Shown here: positions 8,791-16,553 of the stretch, piece after piece
Numbering within the stretch: position 1 is the first letter of the stretch
Layout: every line of letters begins with the position of its first letter
NCBI RefSeq assembly: GCF_014131695.1
Contig: NZ_CP036346.1
Location: forward strand, 682,001-746,000
Reading direction: 5' to 3'
Source of the DNA: Thomasclavelia ramosa DSM 1402
GTDB lineage: Bacteria > Bacillota_I > Bacilli_A > Erysipelotrichales > Coprobacillaceae
DNA length: 64,000 nucleotides
Notes under the pieces: generated by a model
The model's database searches: none
Told to the model about the DNA's origin: nothing
The model's input: the letters and a program-made list of their open reading frames with translations, nothing else
Program-made: the position numbers and the translations under genes

Positions 8791-9411
8791 TTAAACTAAG
8801 GTATTGTCATCCTCTATACTCATTGTATCCATTTGTTCTTTTGTGATACCATTTCTGTTTCCATATTTAATCCAATATTTTGTTGATGCTTTAATAAATA
8901 ATTTTGGGGTGAGCGGCATTGTTATATGGAGTGTTTTATAGTTTTTTGATAGGATTGAATTTGCTAATTTCTTTACTTTTCTTGTTACAAATATTTTGAA
9001 AGGGGTTTTTAGGATTGCTTCTCCACTACCAATTTTTAAAACAGATCCAAACTCACAATTTGTTTTCTTACAAAACAGCTCTATCATTTTAACTGCTAAA
9101 TCATTTTGTGTATATTCTAAAAATCCACAATTTATTATTACTGAAATTACTGGTTTTTTATCTGGTAAGTTGTTTTCAAGACTTTTAAGAAAATTTAAAA
9201 GTGTAGCAGGAATCCCGTCAGCATATAATGGAAAAACCAGTAACATATCGGAGAAATCATTCATTTTAGAACATAATTTATCATGATTTTGCTTTGTTAT
9301 ATTGTAATATTCAATGTCTTTATTATATTTTTTTGAAAAAATGTCTGCATAACATTTAGAATTTGATTTAGGTGCTCGCGGACTTCCGTTTAATATCACT
9401 ATTCGCTCCAT
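8791..9411 (-). CDS. Flavodoxin-fold NAD(P)H-dependent oxidoreductase
   Basis: A 206-residue protein starting MERIVILNGSPRAPKSNS, the phosphate-binding loop of NADPH-dependent FMN reductase/flavodoxin-like enzymes. A second FMN-contact segment follows (LLVFPLYADGIPATLLNFL). It should bind FMN and reduce quinones, nitro or azo compounds or another redox partner; the substrate is unknown. Its ATG overlaps the end of the upstream flavodoxin-like gene by 13 bp, so the two are translationally coupled. The tail after about residue 150 (TMPLTPKLFIKASTKYWIKYG) is typical of the family in anaerobes. Confidence 0.8.
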   Translation of the reverse strand: MERIVILNGSPRAPKSNSKCYADIFSKKYNKDIEYYNITKQNHDKLCSKMNDFSDMLLVFPLYADGIPATLLNFLKSLENNLPDKKPVISVIINCGFLEYTQNDLAVKMIELFCKKTNCEFGSVLKIGSGEAILKTPFKIFVTRKVKKLANSILSKNYKTLHITMPLTPKLFIKASTKYWIKYGNRNGITKEQMDTMSIEDDNTLV

Positions 9412-9911
9412 TTTATCATCTCCGTTTTCACAGTTTTTTCTAGGTTTTGTTCATTTGTAAATAATATTTTATAGTGTTTAAAATTCATGTTTTTAGCATT
9501 TCTTTCAACCAGAGCTTTAAATATCTCTTTTTCTTCAGTGTCTATTTCTCCATAGGCAATAATTGTAGCATTTTTCAATTCTACACTTCTTTGAACATGA
9601 TGTGTTTCTCCGTTTAGTATTCTAATAAATGCCTTTTGAATCGGAATTGCACGTTCAAGCATTGTCTTCATAGGGGTATCATAACCACCATATAATATTT
9701 TACTGATATAAATTAAATTATCACTCTTGGCAATGTACGGATATACTTTTGTTGCATCGTCACGTATAACACATTTCCCCGGTGTCTTAGTCCAACAGCC
9801 AAAGCATCCAGTGCAGTTAGCTATATTTAATGATGATAGATCTATAAATTTTGTATTAGAATGATCTGATACGTCAAGATTTAGATATTTATCACTTAAT
9901 ATTAATTTCAT
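9399..9911 (-). CDS. Flavodoxin family protein with Cys-rich motif
   Basis: A 170-residue protein. After a short strand it carries CTGCFGCWTKTPGKCVIRDD, the CxGCxxCW-K-PG-C motif of iron-sulfur flavoprotein/NADPH-FMN reductase-like proteins (four Cys at about residues 33-47), then the FMN-loop segment YISKILYGGYDTPMKTMLER. It is the first gene of a two-gene unit with the overlapping oxidoreductase at 8791-9411. Strong AGGAGG before the ATG at 9911. The N-terminal phosphate loop is reduced compared with classical flavodoxins. An electron-transfer role is inferred. Confidence 0.78.
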   Translation of the reverse strand: MKLILSDKYLNLDVSDHSNTKFIDLSSLNIANCTGCFGCWTKTPGKCVIRDDATKVYPYIAKSDNLIYISKILYGGYDTPMKTMLERAIPIQKAFIRILNGETHHVQRSVELKNATIIAYGEIDTEEKEIFKALVERNAKNMNFKHYKILFTNEQNLEKTVKTEMIKWSE

Positions 9912-10749
9912 TTTTACCTCCTTTTAAAAAATACTATAGCAATTGATAAAAATATATCCCATTATATTATTATGTCCCAAATATACTGAATAATTTTCCA
10001 AAATTAAAATAGTAAACTTACATTACAATTTAAACTTTTTCAGTACTTATTATAGCATGGTATTTATTTCTTGTCTTTTTTGATTATTTAGAAATTATAT
10101 AGTGAAAATAATATCAAAAAATCGTAATTATAGCGATAGTGGTAACATTACTCTTTGAGATAATTATAGAAAAAATAACTACCTTACTCACAAAAGAAAA
10201 AGATAGTTATTATATTAATCCCAAAATCCAAGAAATAATTGTTTATCAGCTGTATCGCTATTCATATACACTGTAATCTATATTTTAAATAAGATTAAAT
10301 ATCAAAATATATACTTAAAAATACATTATTTTTATTATCTTATAAATCTTATGGCATGTGATTTCAAACAAGTAATCAATTCCCCATTATATTCAAAGCC
10401 CCATATAAAAGGTATGTATCTTCTCCTTTATAATTTTTCTAATATATTAATGAATAATGTTTTTCTTAGGTACATACAAATTTATCTGTTTTTAATTGTA
10501 ATAAATTTTATAATTTCAAAATACATTTTAAATTAATAATAAATATGATATGGTAAAGAAGAATTACCATCTTAAAAATGGTTTTAAATATAAGTTTTAG
10601 GCAATTTTTCCTAACTTCTTGGAAACTTTTCTTACTTTCTTTTTAAATTTTTTAGAGGTCATTGCCGCATTTCCGGAGATAGTATTCATCTCCGAATTTA
10701 TTGTATCGTAATTCAACAAATACTTGTATTATAGATACCAGTATTTGCA
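9912..10749. other. AT-rich intergenic region
   Basis: About 840 bp between the flavodoxin pair and the OYE gene. It holds the minus-strand promoter area for the flavodoxin unit, an inverted repeat AATAACTA / TAGTTATT at about 10174-10218, and a short minus-strand frame (10689-10597) encoding a very Lys-rich 30-residue peptide without a good ribosome binding site. A 61-codon plus-strand frame at 10351 has no supporting signal. Nothing else is supported. Confidence 0.5.
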
Positions 10750-11745
10750 TTATTTTTGTTCCATTGCATTTTTTGCCCAACTATCATCTTTTAGAATAGC
10801 TCTACCAACACCAATTAAATCTGCTTTGTTTAATTGCAGTAGTTTTTCAGCATCCATGGCATTAGTTATTCCACCTGTCAAAATAACTGGAATAGAAACT
10901 TTTTCCATAATATGCTCTGTCATATCTGAAAAATATCCTGGCTCTTTATTCCATGGAATCATATAGCGATTTATTCCACCAGTTATATCAAGGATATCTA
11001 CACCATAACTTTCAAGCATTTGAGAGGCTTTAATGGAATCTTCAATTGTTGAGCCGCCAGCCATATAATCACACCCACCTAAGCGTAAAGCAATTGGGAA
11101 GTCTTCTCCAACTTCACTTCGAACTGCTTCAATAACTTCCTTATGAATTCTCAATCGACCTTCAAGTGTTGTACCAGTATATTCATCTGTTCTATGATTG
11201 GTTATTGGCGAATAGAACTGATTTAAAAGATATGCATGTGCAGAATGAATTTCTACCCCATCAAAACCTGCTAACTTTACGCGTCTGGCTGCATCAGCAA
11301 ATCTTTTTACTATATATTGAATCTGTTCTTTACTCAATTCTTCTGGTATTTCGATATTGGATTCTTTCATTGTTATTGGTATTGTATTACTTGCACTAAC
11401 AGTAGGTAATCCTGTTCCTCTTGCCATTGAACCGGCATGATTTATTTGAGCAAACGCCTTGCTTCCATTGTTATGAATTATATTTACCAATTGCTTTAAT
11501 CCTTTTATATCGCTATCCTTTGCTACTGACATTTGTTTAGGATTGGCCATTCCTTGAATATCAATGTAACTGTGTTCAGTAATGACTAATCCAATATATC
11601 CACCTTTTGTTTTCTTATCATAATAATCAAGAATTCTTTGACTTACTTCACCATCATTAGCACTTGATGTTGCCATTGGGGGCATTACTAATCTGTTTTT
11701 TAACGTCAATCCGTTGATTGAAATTGATTTATCTAAATTTCTCAT
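10750..11745 (-). CDS. Old Yellow Enzyme family NADH:flavin oxidoreductase
   Basis: An FMN-binding TIM-barrel oxidoreductase of about 331 residues that reduces activated alkenes using NAD(P)H. Visible family motifs are LKNRLVMPPMAT, the active-site region FAQINHAG, the substrate-binding HSAHAYLLNQFYSP plus N-x-R-x-D-x-Y-G-T-x-E-R, IALRLGG, and the C-terminal FMN phosphate site VILTGGI...DLIGVGRAIL. It is the short form: the Fe-S and Rossmann domains of 2,4-dienoyl-CoA reductases are absent. Three ATGs lie in a row; the third (11745) has the best spacing (8) from GGAG. A decayed HxlR regulator is divergent. Confidence 0.9.
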   Translation of the reverse strand: MRNLDKSISINGLTLKNRLVMPPMATSSANDGEVSQRILDYYDKKTKGGYIGLVITEHSYIDIQGMANPKQMSVAKDSDIKGLKQLVNIIHNNGSKAFAQINHAGSMARGTGLPTVSASNTIPITMKESNIEIPEELSKEQIQYIVKRFADAARRVKLAGFDGVEIHSAHAYLLNQFYSPITNHRTDEYTGTTLEGRLRIHKEVIEAVRSEVGEDFPIALRLGGCDYMAGGSTIEDSIKASQMLESYGVDILDITGGINRYMIPWNKEPGYFSDMTEHIMEKVSIPVILTGGITNAMDAEKLLQLNKADLIGVGRAILKDDSWAKNAMEQK

Positions 11746-11851
11746 CATCATTACTCCTTTTTTCTTTTTATTAAGTGTAATATAGCACTACCTTAACAAA
11801 AATAACAGTATGCACTTTTAGGTAAGATACTATCTAAAAGGAGAGTTTAAA

Positions 11852-12221
11852 ATGGAAGAAAAAATAAGTATAGATGTAAACAAATGGAGCAGTTAATTCA
11901 AAACCATCTTGAATATACAATGTCAATTATAGGTGGCAAATAGAAGATGAATATTTTATTTTAGCTTTGGAAAACTGAATTAATGCGATATAGTGAATTA
12001 AAACGTCCATTGGGGACTATATCACACAAAATGTTAAGTACACAATTAAAAGAACTCGAGGCTGATTATTTCATTATAAGAAAAGAATATCCTTAAATTT
12101 CTCCAAAAGTAGAATACTATCTTTCAAAGCGGGGGAGTCTTTAATGCCTGTTTTGCAGGAAATATGATATTGGGGTGATATGTATATAAATGATTTAATA
12201 AATAAGTATTTTAAATAGCTA
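11852..12221 (+). pseudogene. Decayed HxlR-type transcriptional regulator
   Basis: A plus-strand remnant in several frames reads like a winged-helix HxlR protein: MEEKISIDVNK, then a frame change to YTMSIIGGK(stop)KMNILF, then LWKTELMRYSELKR, GTISHKMLSTQLKELEAD, and IIRKEYP(stop)ISPKVEYYLSKRG. At least three stops and two frame changes make it non-functional. HxlR regulators commonly sit divergent to flavodoxin/OYE-type redox genes, and this one faces the OYE gene at 10750-11745, so it was probably its repressor or activator. Confidence 0.72.
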
Positions 12222-12622
12222 AAAACTGGACTCTTTGTTAGAATACTTTTGAGGTAAATCTATATGATAGCTAGCAGTTCTATTAAGAAAGGAAAGTGAT
12301 ATGAGCTTTGTAGGCATGAAGGGCTGATTGCTTTTTTTCATTTAACTGGTACAGTTTTTATTCTAGTATCACATTTCTTGAAAACCAACATAGAAAGTAT
12401 CGAAAAGAGAAATAATTATTTATAATAGTTAAAAATAAAGATATTTACATTACATTTATGAATATCCAAAAACAGTTGAAATAAAAAAGAGGTATAACCC
12501 CTCTAGAATAAATTTATTCTATTTAGTTACAGCCTATTTTTATATTATTAATAATATAAAAATAAGAATTAAGCAGCTTAAAGTAAAATAGATGGTATTA
12601 TATAAGTAAAAGGGGTGAAAAT
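12222..12622. other. Intergenic region without a supported gene
   Basis: Contains a 17-nt sequence shared with 8314-8330 (ATGAGYTTTGTAGGCAT at 12301-12317). It also has a hairpin-forming GAGGTATAACCCCTC followed by a second palindrome AGAATAAATTTATTCT near 12490-12525. The ribosome binding site of the following acetyltransferase (AAAAGGGG) lies at its end. No intact reading frame is convincing. Confidence 0.45.
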
Positions 12623-13156
12623 ATGGAAATAATTAAGTTAACATCTAATTTAACCTATTATCGTCAGCAGGCAGCTACATTATTGATTGAAGCATTTCCA
12701 TATGCATATAAAGATTGTGCCGAGCTAGAAATAACAAAATGTTTATCGACAAATAGAATAATGCTGGGGGCAGTTGAAAATGATATATTGATGGGGTTGG
12801 TTGGGGCTATTCCCCAGTATGGAATCACTGCTTGGGAATTGCATCCTTTGGCGGTTTCTAAAAAGTGGCAAGGTCAAGGTATTGGTACAAAGCTTTGTAC
12901 AGCATTAGAAAATGAGCTTAAGAATTGTGGCTGCTGTACCATTTATTTAGGCAGTGATGATGAATTTGATAAAACAACATTGGCTAATACTAATTTATTT
13001 GATGATCTATATTCAAAGATAAAAAATATTAGGAATCTTGAACGACATCCCTATGAGTTTTATCAAAAGATAGGATATCAAATAGTTGGGGTGATTCCTG
13101 ATGCCAATGGTTTAGGAAAACCAGATATTTGGTTAGCTAAGAGTTTAGTAAGATAG
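12623..13156 (+). CDS. AAC(6')-I-type aminoglycoside N-acetyltransferase (GNAT)
   Basis: A 177-residue GNAT-fold acetyltransferase. Features typical of the chromosomal AAC(6')-I group of Gram-positives are present: [21 protein letters not shown] (acetyl-CoA site Q-G-Q-G-I-G), [15 protein letters not shown], a D-LY-x-I-x-N segment, and the C-terminal [27 protein letters not shown]. Together these make the aminoglycoside 6'-N-acetyltransferase call stronger than a generic GNAT call. It is a single gene with AAGGGGTG ahead of ATG 12623. No nearby mobile element is intact, so it may be intrinsic. Resistance itself is untested. Confidence 0.82.
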   Translation: [177 protein letters not shown]

Positions 13157-13297
13157 GATGATGAAAAGATCAAAATATTTCATTTTGGTCTTTATTTTTT
13201 GGACTATTAAGATTGCATAAAGATTGATACGAGGGGTTGTTGAAACGAGTCAATTTGCTATAATTTAATTAATCAAGTCAGTCAAAGGGGTGATAAA

Positions 13298-13909
13298 ATG
13301 AACCAAAAATTCTTTGAATTAAACGAAGAAAAAAGACTGGCCATTATTAATGCAGGGTTAGAAGTATTTAGTAAAAATGATTATAAACATGCATTAACCG
13401 ATGATATTGCAGCCAAAGCGGGAATATCAAAGGGACTATTGTTTTATTATTTTCACAATAAACTAGAGTTGTATCAGTACTTAGCACAATATAGCGCTAG
13501 ACTAGTGATGAAGTTATTTGAAAAAATGAATATTATAGATGGTAAAGATTTTTTTGATGCAATTAAATTAGCAGTGTTAGGCAAAATGGAAATGATGTCT
13601 AAATATCCATATATTTATGGCTTTTCACTGCGCTATTACCAAAATCGTAAGGAAATAGTAGGAAATAGTTATGAACAATTATATGCAGAGGTAATAGCAT
13701 CATATAATTTAATTAAACGTGCTGATATTAGTAAGTTTAAAGCAGGAGTTGATCCTGAAGAAGTTTGGAACATAATTTATTGGATGTCGCAAGGATATAT
13801 GGATAGATATCAGGATTTAGAAAATGTTAATATGAAAGAGATTCAAGATGAGTATTTTAGATATTTGGATATTATAAAAGAGAATTTCTATCGGGAGGAA
13901 TTTATATGA
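13298..13909 (+). CDS. TetR/AcrR family transcriptional regulator
   Basis: A 203-residue regulator with an N-terminal helix-turn-helix: RLAIINAGLEVFSKNDYKHALTDDIAAKAGISKGLLFYYFHNKLEL, split by the usual TetR pattern. A variable ligand-binding helical domain follows. It ends in ATGA with the ABC ATPase start (4-nt overlap), so it is the first gene of a regulator-ATPase-permease operon and likely represses it in response to the exported compound. An extended -10 (TGCTATAAT) lies just upstream. Confidence 0.9.
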   Translation: MNQKFFELNEEKRLAIINAGLEVFSKNDYKHALTDDIAAKAGISKGLLFYYFHNKLELYQYLAQYSARLVMKLFEKMNIIDGKDFFDAIKLAVLGKMEMMSKYPYIYGFSLRYYQNRKEIVGNSYEQLYAEVIASYNLIKRADISKFKAGVDPEEVWNIIYWMSQGYMDRYQDLENVNMKEIQDEYFRYLDIIKENFYREEFI

Positions 13910-14799
13910 GTGTTGTTGAGATTAATGGTTTAACAAAAGATTATGGTAATGATAAAGGAATATTTGATGTCTCTTTTAAAATCGAAAAAGGTGAAGTTTT
14001 TGGCTTTTTAGGACCTAATGGTGCTGGAAAAACTACAACAATTAGACATTTGTTAGGGTTTATTATTCCTAAAGAAGGAACCTGTTTAATTGAAGGGATG
14101 GATTGTAGTAAGAAAATTGCAGAGATTCAAAAGAAGATTGGTTATATTCCAGGAGAAATTAATTTAATGGAGGAGGTTACTGGAATTCAGTTTATTAAAT
14201 TTATGGCTGAGTATCGGGGAATGAAGGATTTGGGGCGTGCTGAAGAAATAATTGAACGCTTTGATCTTGATCCTCATGTAAAAATCAAAAAGATGTCAAA
14301 AGGGATGAAACAAAAGATAGGTTTGGTAGTAGCTTTTATGCATGATCCAGCTGTTTTTATTTTAGATGAGCCAACTAGTGGACTTGATCCTTTAATGCAA
14401 AGTGAGTTTATTAATTTAATTATTGAAGAAAAGAAGCGTGGTAAGACTATTTTGATGTCCTCACATATGTTTGAAGAAGTAGAGAAAACATGTGATCGGG
14501 TAGGAATTATTCGTCAAGGACGAATGGTGAGTATTGAGGATATTGACACATTAAAGAAATCGAAACAAAAGATATATATAATAACATTTAAAAATCATCA
14601 AGATGCTTACAAATTTCAAAAAGAATCTTTTACAATTAGAAATGCTGATGATAATGTTGTTGAGGTTGTAATAAAGCATGAAATTAATGAATTGATCAGT
14701 TGTTTAAATAACTACGAATTAATGAATTTTGATATTGCACACCAAAGTTTAGAAGAAATTTTTATGCAATTTTATGGAGGAAATCAACATGTTCAATAA
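13906..14799 (+). CDS. ABC transporter ATP-binding protein
   Basis: A 297-residue ATPase of the ABC-2 (DrrA-like) exporter type. Walker A is GPNGAGKTT (about residue 38), Q-loop region is YIPGEINLM, signature is MSKGMKQKIG, Walker B is VFILDEPTSGLDP and the H-loop is SSH. The last ~80 residues are a typical accessory tail. It overlaps the TetR gene by 4 nt and the permease by 11 nt, so the three are co-translated. Together they should form an exporter, probably of a drug or peptide. Confidence 0.93.
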   Translation: MSVVEINGLTKDYGNDKGIFDVSFKIEKGEVFGFLGPNGAGKTTTIRHLLGFIIPKEGTCLIEGMDCSKKIAEIQKKIGYIPGEINLMEEVTGIQFIKFMAEYRGMKDLGRAEEIIERFDLDPHVKIKKMSKGMKQKIGLVVAFMHDPAVFILDEPTSGLDPLMQSEFINLIIEEKKRGKTILMSSHMFEEVEKTCDRVGIIRQGRMVSIEDIDTLKKSKQKIYIITFKNHQDAYKFQKESFTIRNADDNVVEVVIKHEINELISCLNNYELMNFDIAHQSLEEIFMQFYGGNQHVQ

Positions 14800-15589
14800 A
14801 GCGCTATTTAAATTAGAATGGAAATCTAATTATAAGATACTAGTTATTTTTTGTTTGATTTTGACAATGTATACAACGATCATGTTAGCAATGTATGATC
14901 CTAAGCTAGGAACAGCGCTAGAAACATTTGCTAAAAGTATGCCTGAAATAATGGCAATGGTAGGAATGAGTGGTACCCCGACAACACTGATTGATTTTCT
15001 CTCTACTTATTTATATGGTTTAATCATGATTGTTTTTCCTTTGATTTTTGGAATTTTACTAGCATTACGTTTAGTTGTTCGAAAAGTTGATAATGGTGTG
15101 ATGAGTTATTTATTATGTAGTGGCGTTGAGAGTAGATCTGTGTGGTTTACACAAATGCTGGTTATCATAACAAACTTATTTGTTTTAATTGCTTTTTGTA
15201 CAGGTTTAGGGCTTGGATGTAGTGCTTTGATGTTTCCTGGTGATTTGGATATTGGAGCTTATTTGGTTTTAAATTTAGGAGTTTTCATTTTACAGTTAAC
15301 ATTAACAGGAATTTGTTATATGTGTTCTTGTATTTTTAATGAGTACCGCTTAGCATCGTTATTTGGAGCGGGAATCCCGATAGTTTTTATTATGATTCAA
15401 ATGCTTTCGAATATGCAAGGAAGTATGGAAGGACTTAAATTTGCAACATTATTAACTTTATTTGATCCTCAAAAATTGATTAACGGTAATAATGAAGGTT
15501 ATTTAATGTTAGGAGGATTACTTGTAGTAATGATTGTTTGTTATGGGGGAGGTGGAATAATTTTTGACCGTAAAAGTATGTCTTTATAA
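14789..15589 (+). CDS. ABC-2 type transporter permease
   Basis: A 266-residue membrane protein with six hydrophobic helices, partner of the ATPase at 13906. Start chosen at ATG 14789, which follows GGAGG at 14776-14780 with correct spacing; an earlier ATG-like frame start lacks a site. The first helix (ILVIFCLILTMYTTIML) is followed by an extracytoplasmic segment and five clustered helices, as in ABC-2 permeases. A terminator follows directly. Confidence 0.88.
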   Translation: MFNKALFKLEWKSNYKILVIFCLILTMYTTIMLAMYDPKLGTALETFAKSMPEIMAMVGMSGTPTTLIDFLSTYLYGLIMIVFPLIFGILLALRLVVRKVDNGVMSYLLCSGVESRSVWFTQMLVIITNLFVLIAFCTGLGLGCSALMFPGDLDIGAYLVLNLGVFILQLTLTGICYMCSCIFNEYRLASLFGAGIPIVFIMIQMLSNMQGSMEGLKFATLLTLFDPQKLINGNNEGYLMLGGLLVVMIVCYGGGGIIFDRKSMSL

Positions 15590-15613
15590 AAATAACCGGT
15601 CCCGGTTATTTTT
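15590..15613 (+). terminator. Terminator of the TetR-ABC operon
   Basis: Stem AAATAACCGG / CCGGTTATTT with a minimal TC loop, followed by a T-rich tract. Confidence 0.82.
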
Positions 15614-15690
15614 ATGTGTCTAGACATTTAAAGAGAATTCCTTTTAATTAAGATATTTAATTGATATAATATAAAAAATGGAGGGAATTT

Positions 15691-16500
15691 ATGAAGAGAC
15701 ACGAGCAGTTGGGATTTAATTTTTTTAGATATTGTAATGAAAATCTTTCTAATACTAATGAATACAATATTGCTAGAATTATCATTGAACATATTGGTGA
15801 TATTAAAACCGTTTCATTAGAGCAGATTGCTCAAGAAGCAAATATTTCTATTGCTTCGGTTAGTCGCTTTGTTCAAAAGATAGGATACAGTTCTTTCCAG
15901 GATTTTAAAGATGGTTTAGACTATTTTATTCGTAATTTAAATATGGTAAGAACGGTATCTAATATGCAGCAGTTTATGCGTACATCATTGGATAATTTAG
16001 CTGATTCTTTATATGTTGAAGCTATCAGCAATCTTCGTCAGACAAAACTTAATTTGGACATGGAAAAACTTGTTGCTATAACCAAATTATTGCTTAATAG
16101 CCGTAGTGTTACATTTATTGGTGATACTCATGAAATGATTGACTTTTATACTGTGCAGTTAGATTTGGTGGCGAATGAAGTTCCTGCATATTTATTTGAT
16201 TTACAGGAATTTCAAGATATTCATAGTGATTTTTTTAAAGATGGAGATACTTTGGTTTTGTTAAATGTGTCCAATGATTTTTATAGTGAAATTCAAAAAC
16301 GAGTAGTAGAGAAAGCGAGTCAGAAGAATTTAAAACTTGTTGTTTTTGCTCAAGATGATTTAGCTGAGCAGAAAATATTTGATTATATTTATCAATATGG
16401 CATTCCTAAATCAATTAATGATGGCTATTATTCGTTATTTTATTTAAGTCAAATTATTTCTGAATTAATTTATAAAGTACGAGTAATAAAAAAATCGTAA
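15691..16500 (+). CDS. MurR/RpiR family transcriptional regulator
   Basis: 269 residues. The N-terminal RpiR helix-turn-helix (about residues 25-75) includes VSLEQIAQEANISIASVSRFVQKIGY. The C-terminal part occupies the place of the sugar-phosphate-binding SIS domain (ITKLLLNSRSVTFIGDTH ... DTLVLLNVSND), but the usual S-x-S-G-x-T loop is not preserved. No sugar gene is directly linked downstream, and the convergent neighbour is the esterase gene. The sugar ligand is unknown. Confidence 0.82.
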   Translation: MKRHEQLGFNFFRYCNENLSNTNEYNIARIIIEHIGDIKTVSLEQIAQEANISIASVSRFVQKIGYSSFQDFKDGLDYFIRNLNMVRTVSNMQQFMRTSLDNLADSLYVEAISNLRQTKLNLDMEKLVAITKLLLNSRSVTFIGDTHEMIDFYTVQLDLVANEVPAYLFDLQEFQDIHSDFFKDGDTLVLLNVSNDFYSEIQKRVVEKASQKNLKLVVFAQDDLAEQKIFDYIYQYGIPKSINDGYYSLFYLSQIISELIYKVRVIKKS

Positions 16501-16547
16501 GTTTGATATCTTTTTTGTTAAGAGATATCATGAACTTACGATTTTTA
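16491..16547. terminator. Long bidirectional terminator
   Basis: A near-perfect stem of about 21 bp (AAAATCGTAAGTTTGATATC pairs with GATATCATGAACTTACGATTTT, with one mismatch) flanks the end of the RpiR gene and ends 7 bp before the stop of the convergent esterase gene. It has T runs on both strands. Confidence 0.88.
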
Positions 16548-16553
16548 TTGTAT

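Noticed and set aside
10351-10536. 61-codon plus-strand frame
   Set aside because: No ribosome binding site, no recognisable protein, and surrounded by AT-rich non-coding sequence.
6269-12622. Prophage or integrative element
   Set aside because: No integrase, structural, replication or conjugation genes and no attachment repeats; only transposase fossils and redox genes.
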